Positions 49,075 through 60,611 of a stretch of 64,000 nt of DNA are shown one piece after another (the stretch's first letter is position 1; the number at the start of each line of letters is the position of its first letter). Both the position numbers and the translations under genes were made by a program. This DNA comes from Hybos culiciformis (lineage: Eukaryota; Arthropoda; Insecta; Diptera; Hybotidae), in the NCBI GenBank assembly GCA_964007475.1, contig OZ023274.1, forward strand, positions 1,736,001-1,800,000. The letters run 5' to 3'. The notes under the pieces were generated by a model. The model was not told the DNA's origin and ran no database searches. It saw only the letters and a list, made by a program, of their open reading frames with translations.

Positions 49075-51097
49075 TTATACTTGCAAATTAAGCCTTGGAT
49101 GTTGATATCGCATTACTATTCCATAATGAATAGGCCTGTCCAAGTGAACGCGACCTCGAAGATTCTCTAAAGATCTTTCTGTAACATTATTGCAATGAAG
49201 AATCATTAAAGATTCCAATTTCAAACAGTTAATTGATATTGCCCTGTAGAAAAATAAAAACAATTAGAAATAAAATATTAAATGAATAAAAACTGGCATT
49301 AAATCAGATTCTGATTGTTGAATTTGTATTTTATCTGAATCACTAGTAGAATATTATTAAACCGGATGAACAAAAAACATTATTACTACCTATATACACA
49401 CTATACTAGGTGTATTAGGATTTATATATCTTTTAATTATAAAAATAAATTTTTTTATATGCGTACCTGATTCCTAAATCTGTTATAAGATCGCATCCAG
49501 TCAAATTCAAATGTTTTAATTGCCTACAATATTTTGAAATATGAAATAAAACATTGTCTGTCACATTTGGGGTACAAGCCAATGATAAAATCGTTAATTG
49601 ATTTAATTTACGAAAAAATATCACTAAACAACGCTCTCCAATTGAAGTACAATAACTTATATCGAATTCTTCTAAAAAAAAATGTTTTAATTAAAATTGT
49701 ATATATTCTTCTGGATGCACGAACTAACTCCTCCATAACCTATATATACGAAAAATCGATTACAAAAAAATAAGGTGCTTCAATCAACACCAATTCAGAC
49801 AAAAAAAAAGCATACAACAAAAAAAAAACACTTCTAAAAAAAAATGTTAGTTCGGGAAACTTATACTATTTTATAGTTCTAATTCACTTATTCTTACCCA
49901 AAAGGGAATGATGCAAAGTTAAAGCGTCAACAGCTCCGGTTGTTAACCATTCACATTTTGATAATTTTAATGTTTTTAATTCTTTAGATTCTATTATGAT
50001 GGGCTGAAGAGCGACTGCCGTTAAATTATAACAATCATTCAAATTCACAACTTTAAGACGTTTATTTTTGCTAAAAATTTAAAATTGGAAAGGAAAAAAA
50101 ACCAATTTCAAAAAAACAAAAATTACATTATGAGGTAAAATTTAATATTTGTGTATTTGAATCTGAGTGAAGTGGATCCAGGACGATAGTTTCGATCTTA
50201 TTATTTTCGCCGTAGCAGAATAATAACAAAAATTATCAGGCTGTTGAATTTCTATTTTTTTTTTTTTGTAATTACCTTAACAATAATATAAGTAATTCAT
50301 CTTTTAACCAATAACATTTTGCTAAATTCAAATTTTCTATTTTTGTACAATTTTCGGCCAATACTTTAAAAGCCAAATTAATATGTTTTGAGTTATTACC
50401 TAAAATGAAAAAAAAATCATTATTTTTTATTTTCAAAATAGTATGAGATCTATGAGTTAGTCCTTATAATTGACCCCTTTATAATTGATTTATCTAGTAA
50501 TTGGTGGCTATTTAATGTAATAGCGAATGACCGTCTGATTAAGGACTATTCAGTTAACATCTCAAATTCAAAGACACGTAACTACTTCCTTCAAATGACA
50601 GCAATATTACGTTCAATGAATGCTTAAAAATGACGAAAATATATCATAGATTTATAGGTAGTTATCTACGTAATTTATGTAATACATATAATTATATGCA
50701 ATCTATTTTAAATGATTGGTTGATCATTGGATTGACTCGAAGAAAACAAAAAGTATATATCAATTTATTACGCAAAAATATAATGCAATATGAAGTGCGT
50801 AATTTAAAAAGTCTTACACAGACCTGATAAATTTATACTTTTACGCTGCAAAAATTCGGCCTCAACAAAATCCTTGCACAAATTCGAGCAACATCTTAAA
50901 CTGAACATATCTAAAATAAAATAATTTTTTTTGCTTTTAAAGAAAAGTTGGTAAACAAAGTTTATACAAGAATGTTATATGTAAATGTACCTACCTTTTA
51001 ATGAAAGATATGGTACTAGAGAGCTAAATAAAACATCTTCCCAACTTATTTCAAACAAATTTAGATTTTGTATATGATTGTCTTCAGTAGCATTCAT
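49075..51097 (-). CDS. FBXL15: F-box and leucine-rich repeat protein 15
   Basis: Six exons (51097-50995, 50910-50824, 50399-50276, 50070-49898, 49671-49467, 49243-49075) give 286 residues, close to human FBXL15 (about 296). The N-terminal F-box (ISWEDVLFSSLVPYLSLKDM, about 17-36) is followed by LRRs such as LNLAKCYWLKD, LKTLKLSKCEWLT and LKHLNLTGCDLITDLGIR. The C-terminus ends Leu-Asn-Leu-Gln-Val, nearly identical to the FBXL15 terminus. As the substrate adaptor of an SCF ubiquitin ligase, FBXL15 targets Smurf1 in BMP signalling in vertebrates; the fly relative is Jetlag. The exon 2 donor (GTCTGT) is weak but is the only one that keeps phase. Confidence 0.88.
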
Positions 51098-51906
51098 TTT
51101 TGGACTTTTGAAATAATACGATGATGTACAACTGAGTTGGTTTCTCACATCTGATCTGCATCAAGTAATCAACAATTAAGAAAAAATACATAGGGTATAA
51201 ATACAAAAATATGTACATAAGTTATAAAATTTTCCATTTTTAACATTAACCGTGTCCTTGTTGAAAAGAGTCTAAATTTGTAAGGTATGTTCATATCAGG
51301 CTGTAATAATGTCCAAATTCAAGTGATAATGTCCAAATTATTACCCAACTTACTATATTTAAAATATATTTCAAGATTCTTGGTACGTATTCTGGTTAAA
51401 ATAATGAAATGAAAACATTTGGGAGGGGTGGGTTCTTTGCCAAATAATTAATGAGAACAAAATTCTCAATGCATGATACAGACGAGATGAACGTTTATTC
51501 AATTTAAGCTGGTCAACTTAAAATTTGTCCATCTGTTGTGTTGTATGTGCACAGTTTTTTTTCTCAAGCTTTAAAAACATTCAGCACGTCTCTAAATTAT
51601 GATTATGCTTAGCGATTTATTTAACTTTAAATTCGAACTAAAGTTTCTTTGTGTTCAGTACATTTCACATTTTAATATTGTTTTCACCTTCACCTTTAAA
51701 ACAAATATAAAAGCATACGGCCACACCTGTTATTCATATGAGTTCTTTCAAAATCAAAATCATATGATCGAAAACGACCTTGATATTGTCATTTTTTTAA
51801 ATAATAAATAACTAATTATCGAATAAATAATAAAAAACTTAATTCGTCAGGGAGTCTGTCTGACGAATTTTTAAAATTCCAATTCATTTAAGATTTTAAA
51901 TAAATT
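51098..51906. other. Divergent promoter region of FBXL15 and the ChaC gene
   Basis: No gene is seen. The longest plus-strand ORF (70 codons) has no coding signature. Confidence 0.45.
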
Positions 51907-52824
51907 ATGGAAAGTTCTAAATTGAAGTATTACAAAGATGTGGCAGAGAAAATTTTGAAAAATTCACTAACATTCCCTAATTGTTGCAATGAAAATGATT
52001 TAATTGAATCTATTTTTAATGAAAAATTTCAACATATATGTGAAATACCTGAAAATAATTTATTTATTGGCAGTCATAATTGTAAAATTGAAGAATCGGA
52101 TCCATTAGATTTATGGATATTTGGATATGGTTCGTTAATATTTAAAACTGATTTTCCTTTTGTATCAAAAGAAAAAGGTTATATTTGTGGTTGGGCTAGG
52201 AGATTTTATCAAAATAGTATAGATCATCGAGGAATACCAACTCAGCCAGGACGGGTTGTCACATTAATTTCAGCTTCAAGTGATTCCAAAGTATATGGTG
52301 TTGCTTACAAAATATCAAATAAAAATCGAGATCATGTTCTTAATCATTTAGATTTCCGAGAAAAAAATGGTTATGAAAGAGTTAACGTAAAATTTCATCC
52401 TTATAGCAATGAGACTCAAGAATCCACGAAAGGAAAATCTGATGAAAAGACCACAAATCAAAAAGAAATTGAAGTTATTATGTACATTGCCACTGAAAAT
52501 AATCCGTCATATGTTGGTCATGTTAATGATCTTAATGATATTACTAATCAAATTTATTATGCATTTGGATCAAGCGGACCAAATCGAGAATATGTATATA
52601 ATTTAGCGTCAGCTATGAGATACTTGTTTCCCGAAGTTTCGGATGATCATTTATTTGAATTAGAAAAACGATTAAAATCAAAAGAGAAAAAAGATTTGGA
52701 ACGAAAAAAAAAAGAAATAAAATGTGAAATTAAAGAAATTTTAAATAAATATTATCAAAACTATGTAGAAAACGATTCTAATTGCTTAGAATGCATACAA
52801 AATTGTTTAAATCAATTAAATTAG
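51907..52824 (+). CDS. ChaC-type gamma-glutamylcyclotransferase (glutathione-specific) with N-terminal extension
   Basis: A single-exon ORF of 305 residues. The fold signatures are WIFGYGSLIFKTDFPF (70-85), WARRFYQNSIDHRGIP, GRVVTL, and HLDFREKNGYER, with Glu152 as the predicted catalytic acid/base. The C-terminal part has YVGH and the family's late motif GPNREYVYNLASAMR. ChaC enzymes cleave glutathione to 5-oxoproline and Cys-Gly in the cytosol. CHAC2-like proteins normally begin near the WIFGYGS strand; here about 68 residues precede it, with no recognisable domain. The frame and ATG are unambiguous. A Lys/Glu-rich helix (about 258-285) follows the catalytic domain. Confidence 0.92.
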   Translation: MESSKLKYYKDVAEKILKNSLTFPNCCNENDLIESIFNEKFQHICEIPENNLFIGSHNCKIEESDPLDLWIFGYGSLIFKTDFPFVSKEKGYICGWARRFYQNSIDHRGIPTQPGRVVTLISASSDSKVYGVAYKISNKNRDHVLNHLDFREKNGYERVNVKFHPYSNETQESTKGKSDEKTTNQKEIEVIMYIATENNPSYVGHVNDLNDITNQIYYAFGSSGPNREYVYNLASAMRYLFPEVSDDHLFELEKRLKSKEKKDLERKKKEIKCEIKEILNKYYQNYVENDSNCLECIQNCLNQLN

Positions 52825-53640
52825 TATTAGTTAAAGAAATTTAAATAAACTGTACTATTGAAACACACAAGACACGAAAGTTTTAGCTTTATATTTATAT
52901 TCAATTTATTTTTTATTTTTAATATAAGTTATTTAGTCTTTACTTGCGTTGTTTTTTAAATTCGAGCTTTAGACCTCCGACGAAAACGAAATTGTGTTGA
53001 ATAAAATTTAATTTTTCGCTGTGATGTGAACATAATTAGAAAAGCGAATTGAATTGAAGTCGAAAATTTCGTTTTTGTCTTTATGTTTACAGCTCATATG
53101 AAAATTTCTCATTTTTTTTTAATAGTGGCTAATATTGATTGAATATATTTTTTTATGTTGAAATAATTTTTCTTTTTTTTTCATCAACGAAAATTTTTTC
53201 GAATCTTTCAGAACTAGGTTCACCACATTTAAAATTTTCGTTTTTTAATTTACATTTCCGACTAAATGTGGTTAATTAAGTTCGTTCTTATTTCGTCGTG
53301 AAAAATTTTTAATCTGAACGGAATGAAAATTGAACATATTTACTAAAATTTCAATTTGTTTTTTAATAATGGAAATTATGAATTAATTTATCTGTTATCA
53401 AATGACAAAACTTTACATTTAAGAAGTTATTGGTTTTGATTTAAAAAAAAAAAAATTTTCCTATCAATTTACATACAAATTTAAAAGATTATTTTATTTA
53501 TTTGAACCATTAATCTTACAAATTAAAAAAATGTAGTAAAAAAAGAAAATTCTTTTGTCAATTAAATCAAGCAATTTACAATATTTAATAAAAATTAACG
53601 ACGAATAAAATATAACACATGAAATAAAAACAAAAACTTT
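52825..53640. other. Convergent 3' region of ChaC and DHDH
   Basis: No gene is seen. Repeated CGAAAATTTCGTT-like blocks in both orientations at 52970-53300 suggest an old inverted-repeat element without clear ends. Confidence 0.4.
52844..52849 (+). promoter_or_regulatory. Poly(A) signal of the ChaC gene
   Basis: AATAAA 20 bp after the stop codon, the only canonical hexamer close by. Confidence 0.5.
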
Positions 53641-55494
53641 CTAATCAACATCATATGTTACACCAATTTGTTTTCTTATTTCATCTTCAATTTGCGCTAA
53701 TAGAATTGAGTCATTATGTGTCATGTGTTCACTCTGAAGTTTTCCTGCAAACAATTGTTTTTTTTATCAGATATAAAAAATTAACACGATCTACGAAATC
53801 CACAAAATGTTATGGTTAATAATTACCTTCCATAATACATTTTCTTGCTTCTTCAGCTTCAAAACGTAATCCTATTGAATTTACGAAATTGGATTTATGT
53901 TTAGAATCTGGTAATGTCCATGTTTTTTCAACGCCATCGAAGTCTACTATTGTTAATGGACTCCAAAAGTTTTTTATAGTAATTTCACCTTTGGTCCCTT
54001 TAACAATCGCTGTATTACTCAATAAACCCTTGGAGCTAGTTTGAATTTTAGCTAGAGCTCCACCAGAGTAATGTAATTCAGCATCAACAAAGACGTCTAC
54101 TTTATCTTCATTTAATTCTCCTTTTGCGATAATTTTAATGGGTGGTTCATTGATTACCCATTGGCATATTTGAATTGCATAAATTCCGAGATCAAGAACA
54201 GTTCCACCTCCCAGATCTTTTTTCCTAATTATTATTAATGATTAAATTAATGTTATTTTTTACTCTATTCTACATACTTTTGCGTTTAAAAGTGCGGGAC
54301 AATACCACAGATATATCTGTGGCGAATACTGTATATGCATATTTTTAATTTTTAAAATTCAATTGTATTTATCCTTGTTAGATACTATACTTTATTATAT
54401 TCCCTTAATTATAATTCACTAAACTCCGTTACAAAAGTAGATATATTTATTAGTAGTGTTTGCGATCAATTTGATTTAATAATGTATAAATGAAATTAAA
54501 CTAAATAATTTTGAGTTCACTCTACTCAAAATTTAGAATTAACTTTGTAAGTGAAATTGATTGAAAATTAAAATTTATTTAAATTTAAACCACGTACCAT
54601 TAGAAAATATTAAATTGGTTTAGTTGGTCTATGATTGTTAATAAATATAAAAGATGGAAACAAGGAATGCAGAATAAAACAAAACATATACTTACTGCAT
54701 ACGTTCAATTTTCATTAAGTCAAAACCAAATGAAACTTCTACATTTCTAATATCACCAAGAACTCCCGATGAAATCTGTTTTTTAATATATTGGTAAGAT
54801 GGAAAATATCTTGACCAAACTCCTTCCATTAAAAATAATTTTTTTCGTTCGGAATATGTAATTAATTTTCTGCACTGTTTCTCATTTATACATAACGGCT
54901 TTTCACATAACACTTTTTTATTATTTTCCAGCATTAGCAATGCAACATCATAATGATAAGGATGTATAACTCCGACATAAACGATATCTAAAATTAGACA
55001 AAAAAAAACCTGAATTTATTCTAATCTAAAATTCTTAGCTTAAGATGCGAGCACATGTCTTATTTGGGTCCGCCGCAGAGCAGAAAATTTACACAAATAC
55101 ATGTCTCTTGGTTGGATATTGCTACTTTAACTGGCTATGAGATATGAAATTTGAAGGGAGTTAGGTAGATACCTATTATGGCTATGGTTTAATTTACTAT
55201 AATTGTCTATCTTACCAATATTTTTATCTTCAGCTAATTCTTGATAACTTCCATAGAATTTTGAAGCCTCAAATGTTTTAGCAAATTCTTCAGCACGTGT
55301 TATCTCTCTTGCTGCAACGGCAGTAATTTTGTGCTCATCTTCTGGAAGAGTGCTTAAGGCTAAAAAATAGAAACAATTGTTTAAATGTAAAAAATTCTTA
55401 ATTTTATAGTACTAAATTTTTGGATTCGTTTCAGACCTACTGCAAAATCATGGCTAATTTTACCAACTGAAGCGATACCCCAACGTAACAGCAT
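53641..55494 (-). CDS. DHDH: Trans-1,2-dihydrobenzene-1,2-diol dehydrogenase (dimeric dihydrodiol dehydrogenase family)
   Basis: Five exons (55494-55437, 55359-55216, 54987-54696, 54224-53827, 53744-53641) give 331 residues (human 334). The N-terminus LLRWGIASVGKIS is the NADP Rossmann start, followed by AVAAREITRAEEFA, YVGVIHPYH, the Gfo/Idh/MocA motif EKP (96-98), LFLMEGVWSRYFP, GGGTVLDLGIYAIQ, and the C-terminal EDEIRKQIGVTY. It is a cytosolic NADP-dependent oxidoreductase of trans-dihydrodiols and sugars. The gene is divergent from prefoldin 3. Confidence 0.94.
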
Positions 55495-56352
55495 TTGGTA
55501 TTGATTATTTTGGTGGCTGCCTTTTGTTTTGATAAACAAATAAAATAAATATCTATATCGATTAATAAAATTTAATTAAACTATAAAAAGTTAAAATGAT
55601 TATTATAATTAATATTTTGTTTTATTAAAACTAGTCGAGCCTCCAGCCAGAACAGAATAGAACCAGAAGCAAGGCAGGAAAGGAAGAACGAGAAAAAAAC
55701 AACAAATTTTATTTTCCTTTTGTGTTTGTGTTTGTGTATGTACAATTTTAAAAAAGCATTATATTGTAAACAAACCAAATAACCATTCAAAGTGAAGTGC
55801 TGTCGTTTTGCTTCTCAACTTTGTAGTTTTTGATTGACAATCTCATAAGTAAATAAAGCGACACCTATTGGTGCTTGAATGAACGGTTTCGCGGCACAAA
55901 AAAAAACAAATATCAATCAATGTATAGGTAGAGGTATACTCGCAGTGTAATACCTAAAATATCAATTTAATTATTAATTTTTACTTTAATTATTTTTCGA
56001 ACAATTTATAGTGTCGAAATTATTGAAAATATTTTTGTATTTTTACGATTTTTTATACACTCGCATTTTGATCAACAAGACGTCTTTCACGAGTTAGTTT
56101 AATAATTAATCCACGAGAGGCAGCAAAACTGACAAAACTGAACAAAAAACAGCATGTAGCGTAAATGTGTGGGTGATTCTTTTTTATTCACTTATTATAA
56201 TTTTTCTCATTGCTGCTGCCTGCTGCTCAAGCCTAAATGAAATTTTGGTATTTTTTGGAAATTTTTTAATTTGAGAATTTTTATTTAATTAAAATTTCAA
56301 AATTAAGAAAAGTTTCAATCAAATTTAAAATACAAAAAAATCATAATAAAAA
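55495..56352. other. Divergent promoter region of DHDH and prefoldin 3
   Basis: No gene is seen. It contains both 5' UTRs. Confidence 0.45.
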
Positions 56353-57720
56353 ATGGCTGAATTAATGGAATCTGTTGAGATGCCAAAACTACCAGAAAAC
56401 CAAAAATCCTATGCTGGAATTCCGGAATCAATTTTTATGGTAAATTCATTATTTCTATTGGTATCGCTATCGATAACCTTAAAACCTTAAACATTTAAAA
56501 AAAAAAAAATTTTTTTGTTTAGTTTCTTATACCTACATTACCAAAATAGAAAATTTTTTGAATCAGGATATTGGTTAGGGTTCTGTTATCTAGGTAGGTA
56601 GGTTGTAGGTACCTACCATACTTAAATAATAAGCCGAGATTTCAACTCATAGGATTTTCAAATTTTTTTCCAATTTATTTACAATGGGGTTATCATTATT
56701 TGGATTATACCTAGGTATTCGAATGAATGTTTTCTAGGTAGAAATTCTCTGGGATACATACTGTATTTTCAAATATAGGTAGGTAAGTACCTACCTATCT
56801 ATCTATTCATTTTATTTTAATATTCCAGCTTAACATTATAGGTACATACCTATATAGGTATATCTTATTAGTAGAGTAATTAAAATATGAGTTGTCGTAT
56901 TGTATTGTAAAAATGGATGCATGAACTGATAGGTCGTTCATTTCATTTTATACAGATAGGTAAATCAAAAATAAAAATAAAATAATAGATACCTACCTAA
57001 AACGTTTAACAATATATTTGATAAACGTTTGAGAGTTTGGTTGATGTTCATAAAAAATCAGCAATTTGAGTACGTATTCAAAGTGATATTTCTCATATTT
57101 TATCATCTCTGCAGATTAATCGAATACGGAGAGCTTTTTTGTTCTACGTTCGAAATTTAAAATCACATTGACTAGATACAAACTGATGAAATAAAATATA
57201 AACTAATTTTTAGGAAGATGTTGATAATTTTATGAGCAAATCGGAAAACGATAATGATTGTGAAAAAGTTCTGAAAAAATTGGATGAACAACATCAGAAA
57301 TATAAATTTATGGAATTTAATTTAGCAGCTAGACGAAGAAAATTGAAACAACAAATTCCTGATCTTATTAAATCATTAGAAATGATAAATATCTTAAGAG
57401 AACAAGTTGAGGAAAAAGAAACTCAGTTTTTACTTAGTGAACAAGTATTTGTTAAGACTATTGTTCCGCCAACAAAAACAGTTTGTCTTTGGTTAGGCGC
57501 CAATGTTATGTTGGAGTATCCTTTAGATGAAGCTGAAATTTTGCTGAAACAGAATATGGAATCGGCTGTAGCAAATTTAAAATCAGTTGAATTTGATCAA
57601 GACTTTTTACGAGATCAAATAACAACAACAGAAGTTAATATGGCTCGGGTTTACAATTGGGGCGTTAAAAAAAGACAGGCAGCTGCAGCCGCAAATTCTT
57701 CAACATCGACATCATCATAA
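56353..57720 (+). CDS. Pfdn3: Prefoldin subunit 3 (VBP1)
   Basis: Two exons (56353-56439, 57214-57720) give 197 residues, the same length as human VBP1. The N-terminal YAGIPESIFMEDVDNFM is split by the intron. A coiled-coil arm (CEKVLKKLDEQHQKYKFME), the beta-hairpin TVCLWLGANVMLEYPLDEA, and a second coiled coil ending VYNWGVKKRQ are all present. As an alpha-type subunit of the cytosolic prefoldin hexamer it delivers nascent actin and tubulin to CCT. The 774-bp intron is rich in CCTA/TAGG repeats (56591-56620, 56775-56808). Confidence 0.95.
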
Positions 57721-58844
57721 TGGAAGAATAAAAAGCAATTAGCTGTTCGTGTGTGCATTAAAGTCAAACTTTCTGACTTTTTCACTTTTTTTATGTTGAT
57801 TCATTTGTGAATAATACTTATAATACCTATTTTAATTTGTAAAAATTAACAATTCTGCAAAATGAAGTATTTCGTTAACAATACTTTTTAAAATTTGCCG
57901 ATTTTTTTTTCTACAGAAAGTATAAAATTAAATACACATTTTTATTAAATCCCGATTTGGTTAAGACTTTTGAAAAGAAAAAGGTAACCAAGATCCAAAA
58001 ATAATAAAGTTTAGGTCATATAATTTTTGCTAAATATTAAAGTAAATAAAAAATTATAGAGAGCTCTCAGTTTTAGAATCAATCATGGAAAAATAAATAA
58101 AAAATTCATTCCTACAAAAAATGCAGATTAAAAATATTAAATAAAAAATATTAAAGCATATGAAATCACTGTCTCATTGGGATGAATTTCTTTTATTTGC
58201 ACTTGCTTTATGGTAGAATCTAAAAAAATTAAACTCATACTTCAACATCACAGTTTCACAATTCTGAAAATTTAAATAAAAGATAAAATTCTCTAAATAA
58301 CTTCGAAAAACCATTTCTAACAGTTTTAATTACCTCGAAATTTCAAAAGAGATGTTCACCAATTTTAAATTCACAAGATTACTCAATTGATTGAATGAAT
58401 AATTATAAATTAATAATCATATATAATATTATGCTTTAACAAAATGTTTTCGTATTTATCATTAAACAAAAGAAAATAAATAACAAATTCAACTACGAGA
58501 TAAATCTTTTTCTTATTTCAGACGAGAATAACATTAAAAATTATTATTTAATGAAATAAAATTATATAAGTTAAACATGAAGATTATGATCAAAGTTGTT
58601 TAATAATTAATTTATTCTGTGGTTACTTCGAAAAGTACCAAAAAATTTTAAAATTACTTAATTAAAATTTGTATGCTATGTAAAAAACAAAATTGTTGAA
58701 GCGGTTAAACCATTTAAAAAAAAAATAAATACATGAATTTTTAAAGGATTTTATTATAATAATTACTTATGTTAGGAAATATGTAGGTACATAAAAATGT
58801 TAATATTTTACGATATTCAATTAAAAGAATTAAATAAAATATTT
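57721..58844. other. Convergent 3' region of prefoldin 3 and TP53RK
   Basis: 1.1 kb of AT-rich sequence with several AATAAA hexamers. No gene or transposon end is seen. Confidence 0.45.
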
Positions 58845-59525
58845 CTATCCAATCATAGTTCTCTTCCTTCCTCGGGCTCGAACTTCTTCAAATTTCGTTA
58901 ATATCTCTTGACACTGATTTGTTATATTCAATTTATATTTTTCTAAAATCCATTCAAATAAAAATGGTATATCACTGTGGGTACTTAGTAATGAACGTTC
59001 CAAAACATATAAATCAACACCTTTATCTTCTAAGCTTAAGCTATGATGCGATAAACCAAAATCAATTAAAATTACATCAAAACTACTATTTGAATTATTG
59101 TGCGGATTTAATAAAAGATTTGATGTTGTTAGATCACCGTGAATAATGTGATTTGAATGTAATTTGGCTACAATTATACCAATTTCATTGCATAGCCATC
59201 GAAGTTCTTCATTGGTTCGGGATTTTGATGAGCCACCACCACATCCTATATAATCTTTGGCAGTTTGACTATTTTCAAAAAATTCTATATAAATTTCACG
59301 TTCATTTTCATTAATATGGACAATTTTTGGTGTTAAAATTCCAGCCGCTGAACATCGTTTAATAGCTTTTACTTCAGCTCTCATTCGTTCTTTCGTTATG
59401 GCGGTATCCAAATCAGGATGACGATATTTTTTAACAAAACGTTCTTTTATCAAACATTTTATTCCGTTGTATTGCGATTCGAAAATTCTTCCCTCTGCAC
59501 CTTGTTTCCACAAAATTTTAGTCAT
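58845..59525 (-). CDS. TP53RK: EKC/KEOPS complex kinase TP53RK/Bud32 (PRPK)
   Basis: A single-exon ORF of 226 residues, the normal length. The atypical P-loop GAEGRIF (9-15), Lys27 in CLIKERF, KKYRHPDLD, the catalytic loop IIHGDLTTSN (Asp131) and DFG (155-157) are intact. The tail RARGRKRTMIG is the Bud32 C-terminal signature. Bud32 is the ATPase/kinase of the KEOPS complex that makes t6A37 on ANN-decoding tRNAs, and it can phosphorylate p53 in vertebrates. Confidence 0.96.
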   Translation of the reverse strand: MTKILWKQGAEGRIFESQYNGIKCLIKERFVKKYRHPDLDTAITKERMRAEVKAIKRCSAAGILTPKIVHINENEREIYIEFFENSQTAKDYIGCGGGSSKSRTNEELRWLCNEIGIIVAKLHSNHIIHGDLTTSNLLLNPHNNSNSSFDVILIDFGLSHHSLSLEDKGVDLYVLERSLLSTHSDIPFLFEWILEKYKLNITNQCQEILTKFEEVRARGRKRTMIG

Positions 59526-59755
59526 TTTTTTAAATATTTTAATTTTGAATTATTTTATTTTATTTTTATTTATTTTTTTCAATTTCAAAGTAGGAATTCG
59601 CCAGCATCAACTCTTCAAGAAATCACGATTCAAGTTCACCAATTCAGTCATTCATTCATTGATAAATTTTGTTTACTATTCAGGGTTGCCATACTTAAGG
59701 AACTTAAATTATGGTAATTAAACGGGTTGAACGCTAATAGAATTTCTATTTTACT

Positions 59756-60157
59756 TGCGGGTTACACTTGCTGAAAAAAAAATCATAATCATGATTTTTT
59801 TTGAATGTATGTGTGAAATTTTGTGTAAAAAAAAAAAATCAAGAAATAATCATGATGAAAAATCATGCTTAAAAAAAAATCAGAGGGGTGATTTTTTTCT
59901 GTCAAAAGAAAAATTTTTGGCTGCCAAAGAAAAAAGTAAACTCTTGAAAGCGCAAACAACAATAATAAAAGCGGTTTGTTATTACGGGATTTGAATTTGA
60001 ATGTGAATATTGTAAACAATTGTATTTTATTGGTACAGTGACAGAAAAAAATCAAGATTAAAATCAAAGCCAGTATGATTTTTGACTCATAAAAATTTCC
60101 CACATACATTCAAAAAAAATCATAATCATGATTTTTTTTTCAGCAAGTATAACCCGC
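59756..60157. mobile_element. Inverted-repeat element A, solo copy (about 400 bp)
   Basis: Ends GCGGGTTACACTTGCTG, followed by runs of A and AATCATGATT palindromes, and the complement at the right end. The same ends and interior (GGCTGCCAAAGAAAAAAGTAA) recur in both arms of the palindrome at 60612-63234. Target duplication not resolved. No transposase. Confidence 0.8.
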
Positions 60158-60305
60158 ACGTTAGGTTTTGAAAATTTGAAAAGAGTGAGCTTGATATAAT
60201 TTCCTGTATTAATAAAAGTCGCAATCAATTTAAGCTTTAGTTAGAAATAAAATATTTTTTATGAAATGATATCTATCGGACTTCAAATTTCAGGATTCAT
60301 GATTT

Positions 60306-60558
60306 CGTCTATCTAGTTCTTAAGTGCCGTATACGCATTTTGGCACTTTTGGAGTTAGGGATTTCTTCATACTAACTCGAAGGCGATCTTTCGAATGTCC
60401 TTCTCAAAATTTCAATAGCTCCTTCCGTTCTCGAGATATTTTTCCCCTATTTGACGTATATGCTAAATTGGAACCAATTGTTTGAGTCTTACAACTTCAA
60501 ACTCAATTTGCCAAAAATACGAAAAATGCGTATACGGCACTTAAGAACTAGATAGACG
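60306..60558. mobile_element. MITE (253 bp) with long perfect ends and ATTT duplication
   Basis: Inverted ends begin CGTCTATCTAGTTCTTAAGT and match for about 35 bp. They are flanked by ATTT at 60302-60305 and 60559-60562. A 4-bp duplication fits several superfamilies, so none is assigned. Confidence 0.75.
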
Positions 60559-60611
60559 ATTTGTGAACGACAAAATTTGACATATATGAAGCCGCAAAAA
60601 AACAAAATTAA

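Noticed and set aside
50630..50827. 65-codon plus-strand ORF
   Set aside because: It lies antisense in an FBXL15 intron and touches exon 2; no homology, splice or promoter support.
59755..60109. ORFs of 79 and 106 codons in element A
   Set aside because: They are inside a non-coding inverted-repeat element with no transposase similarity.
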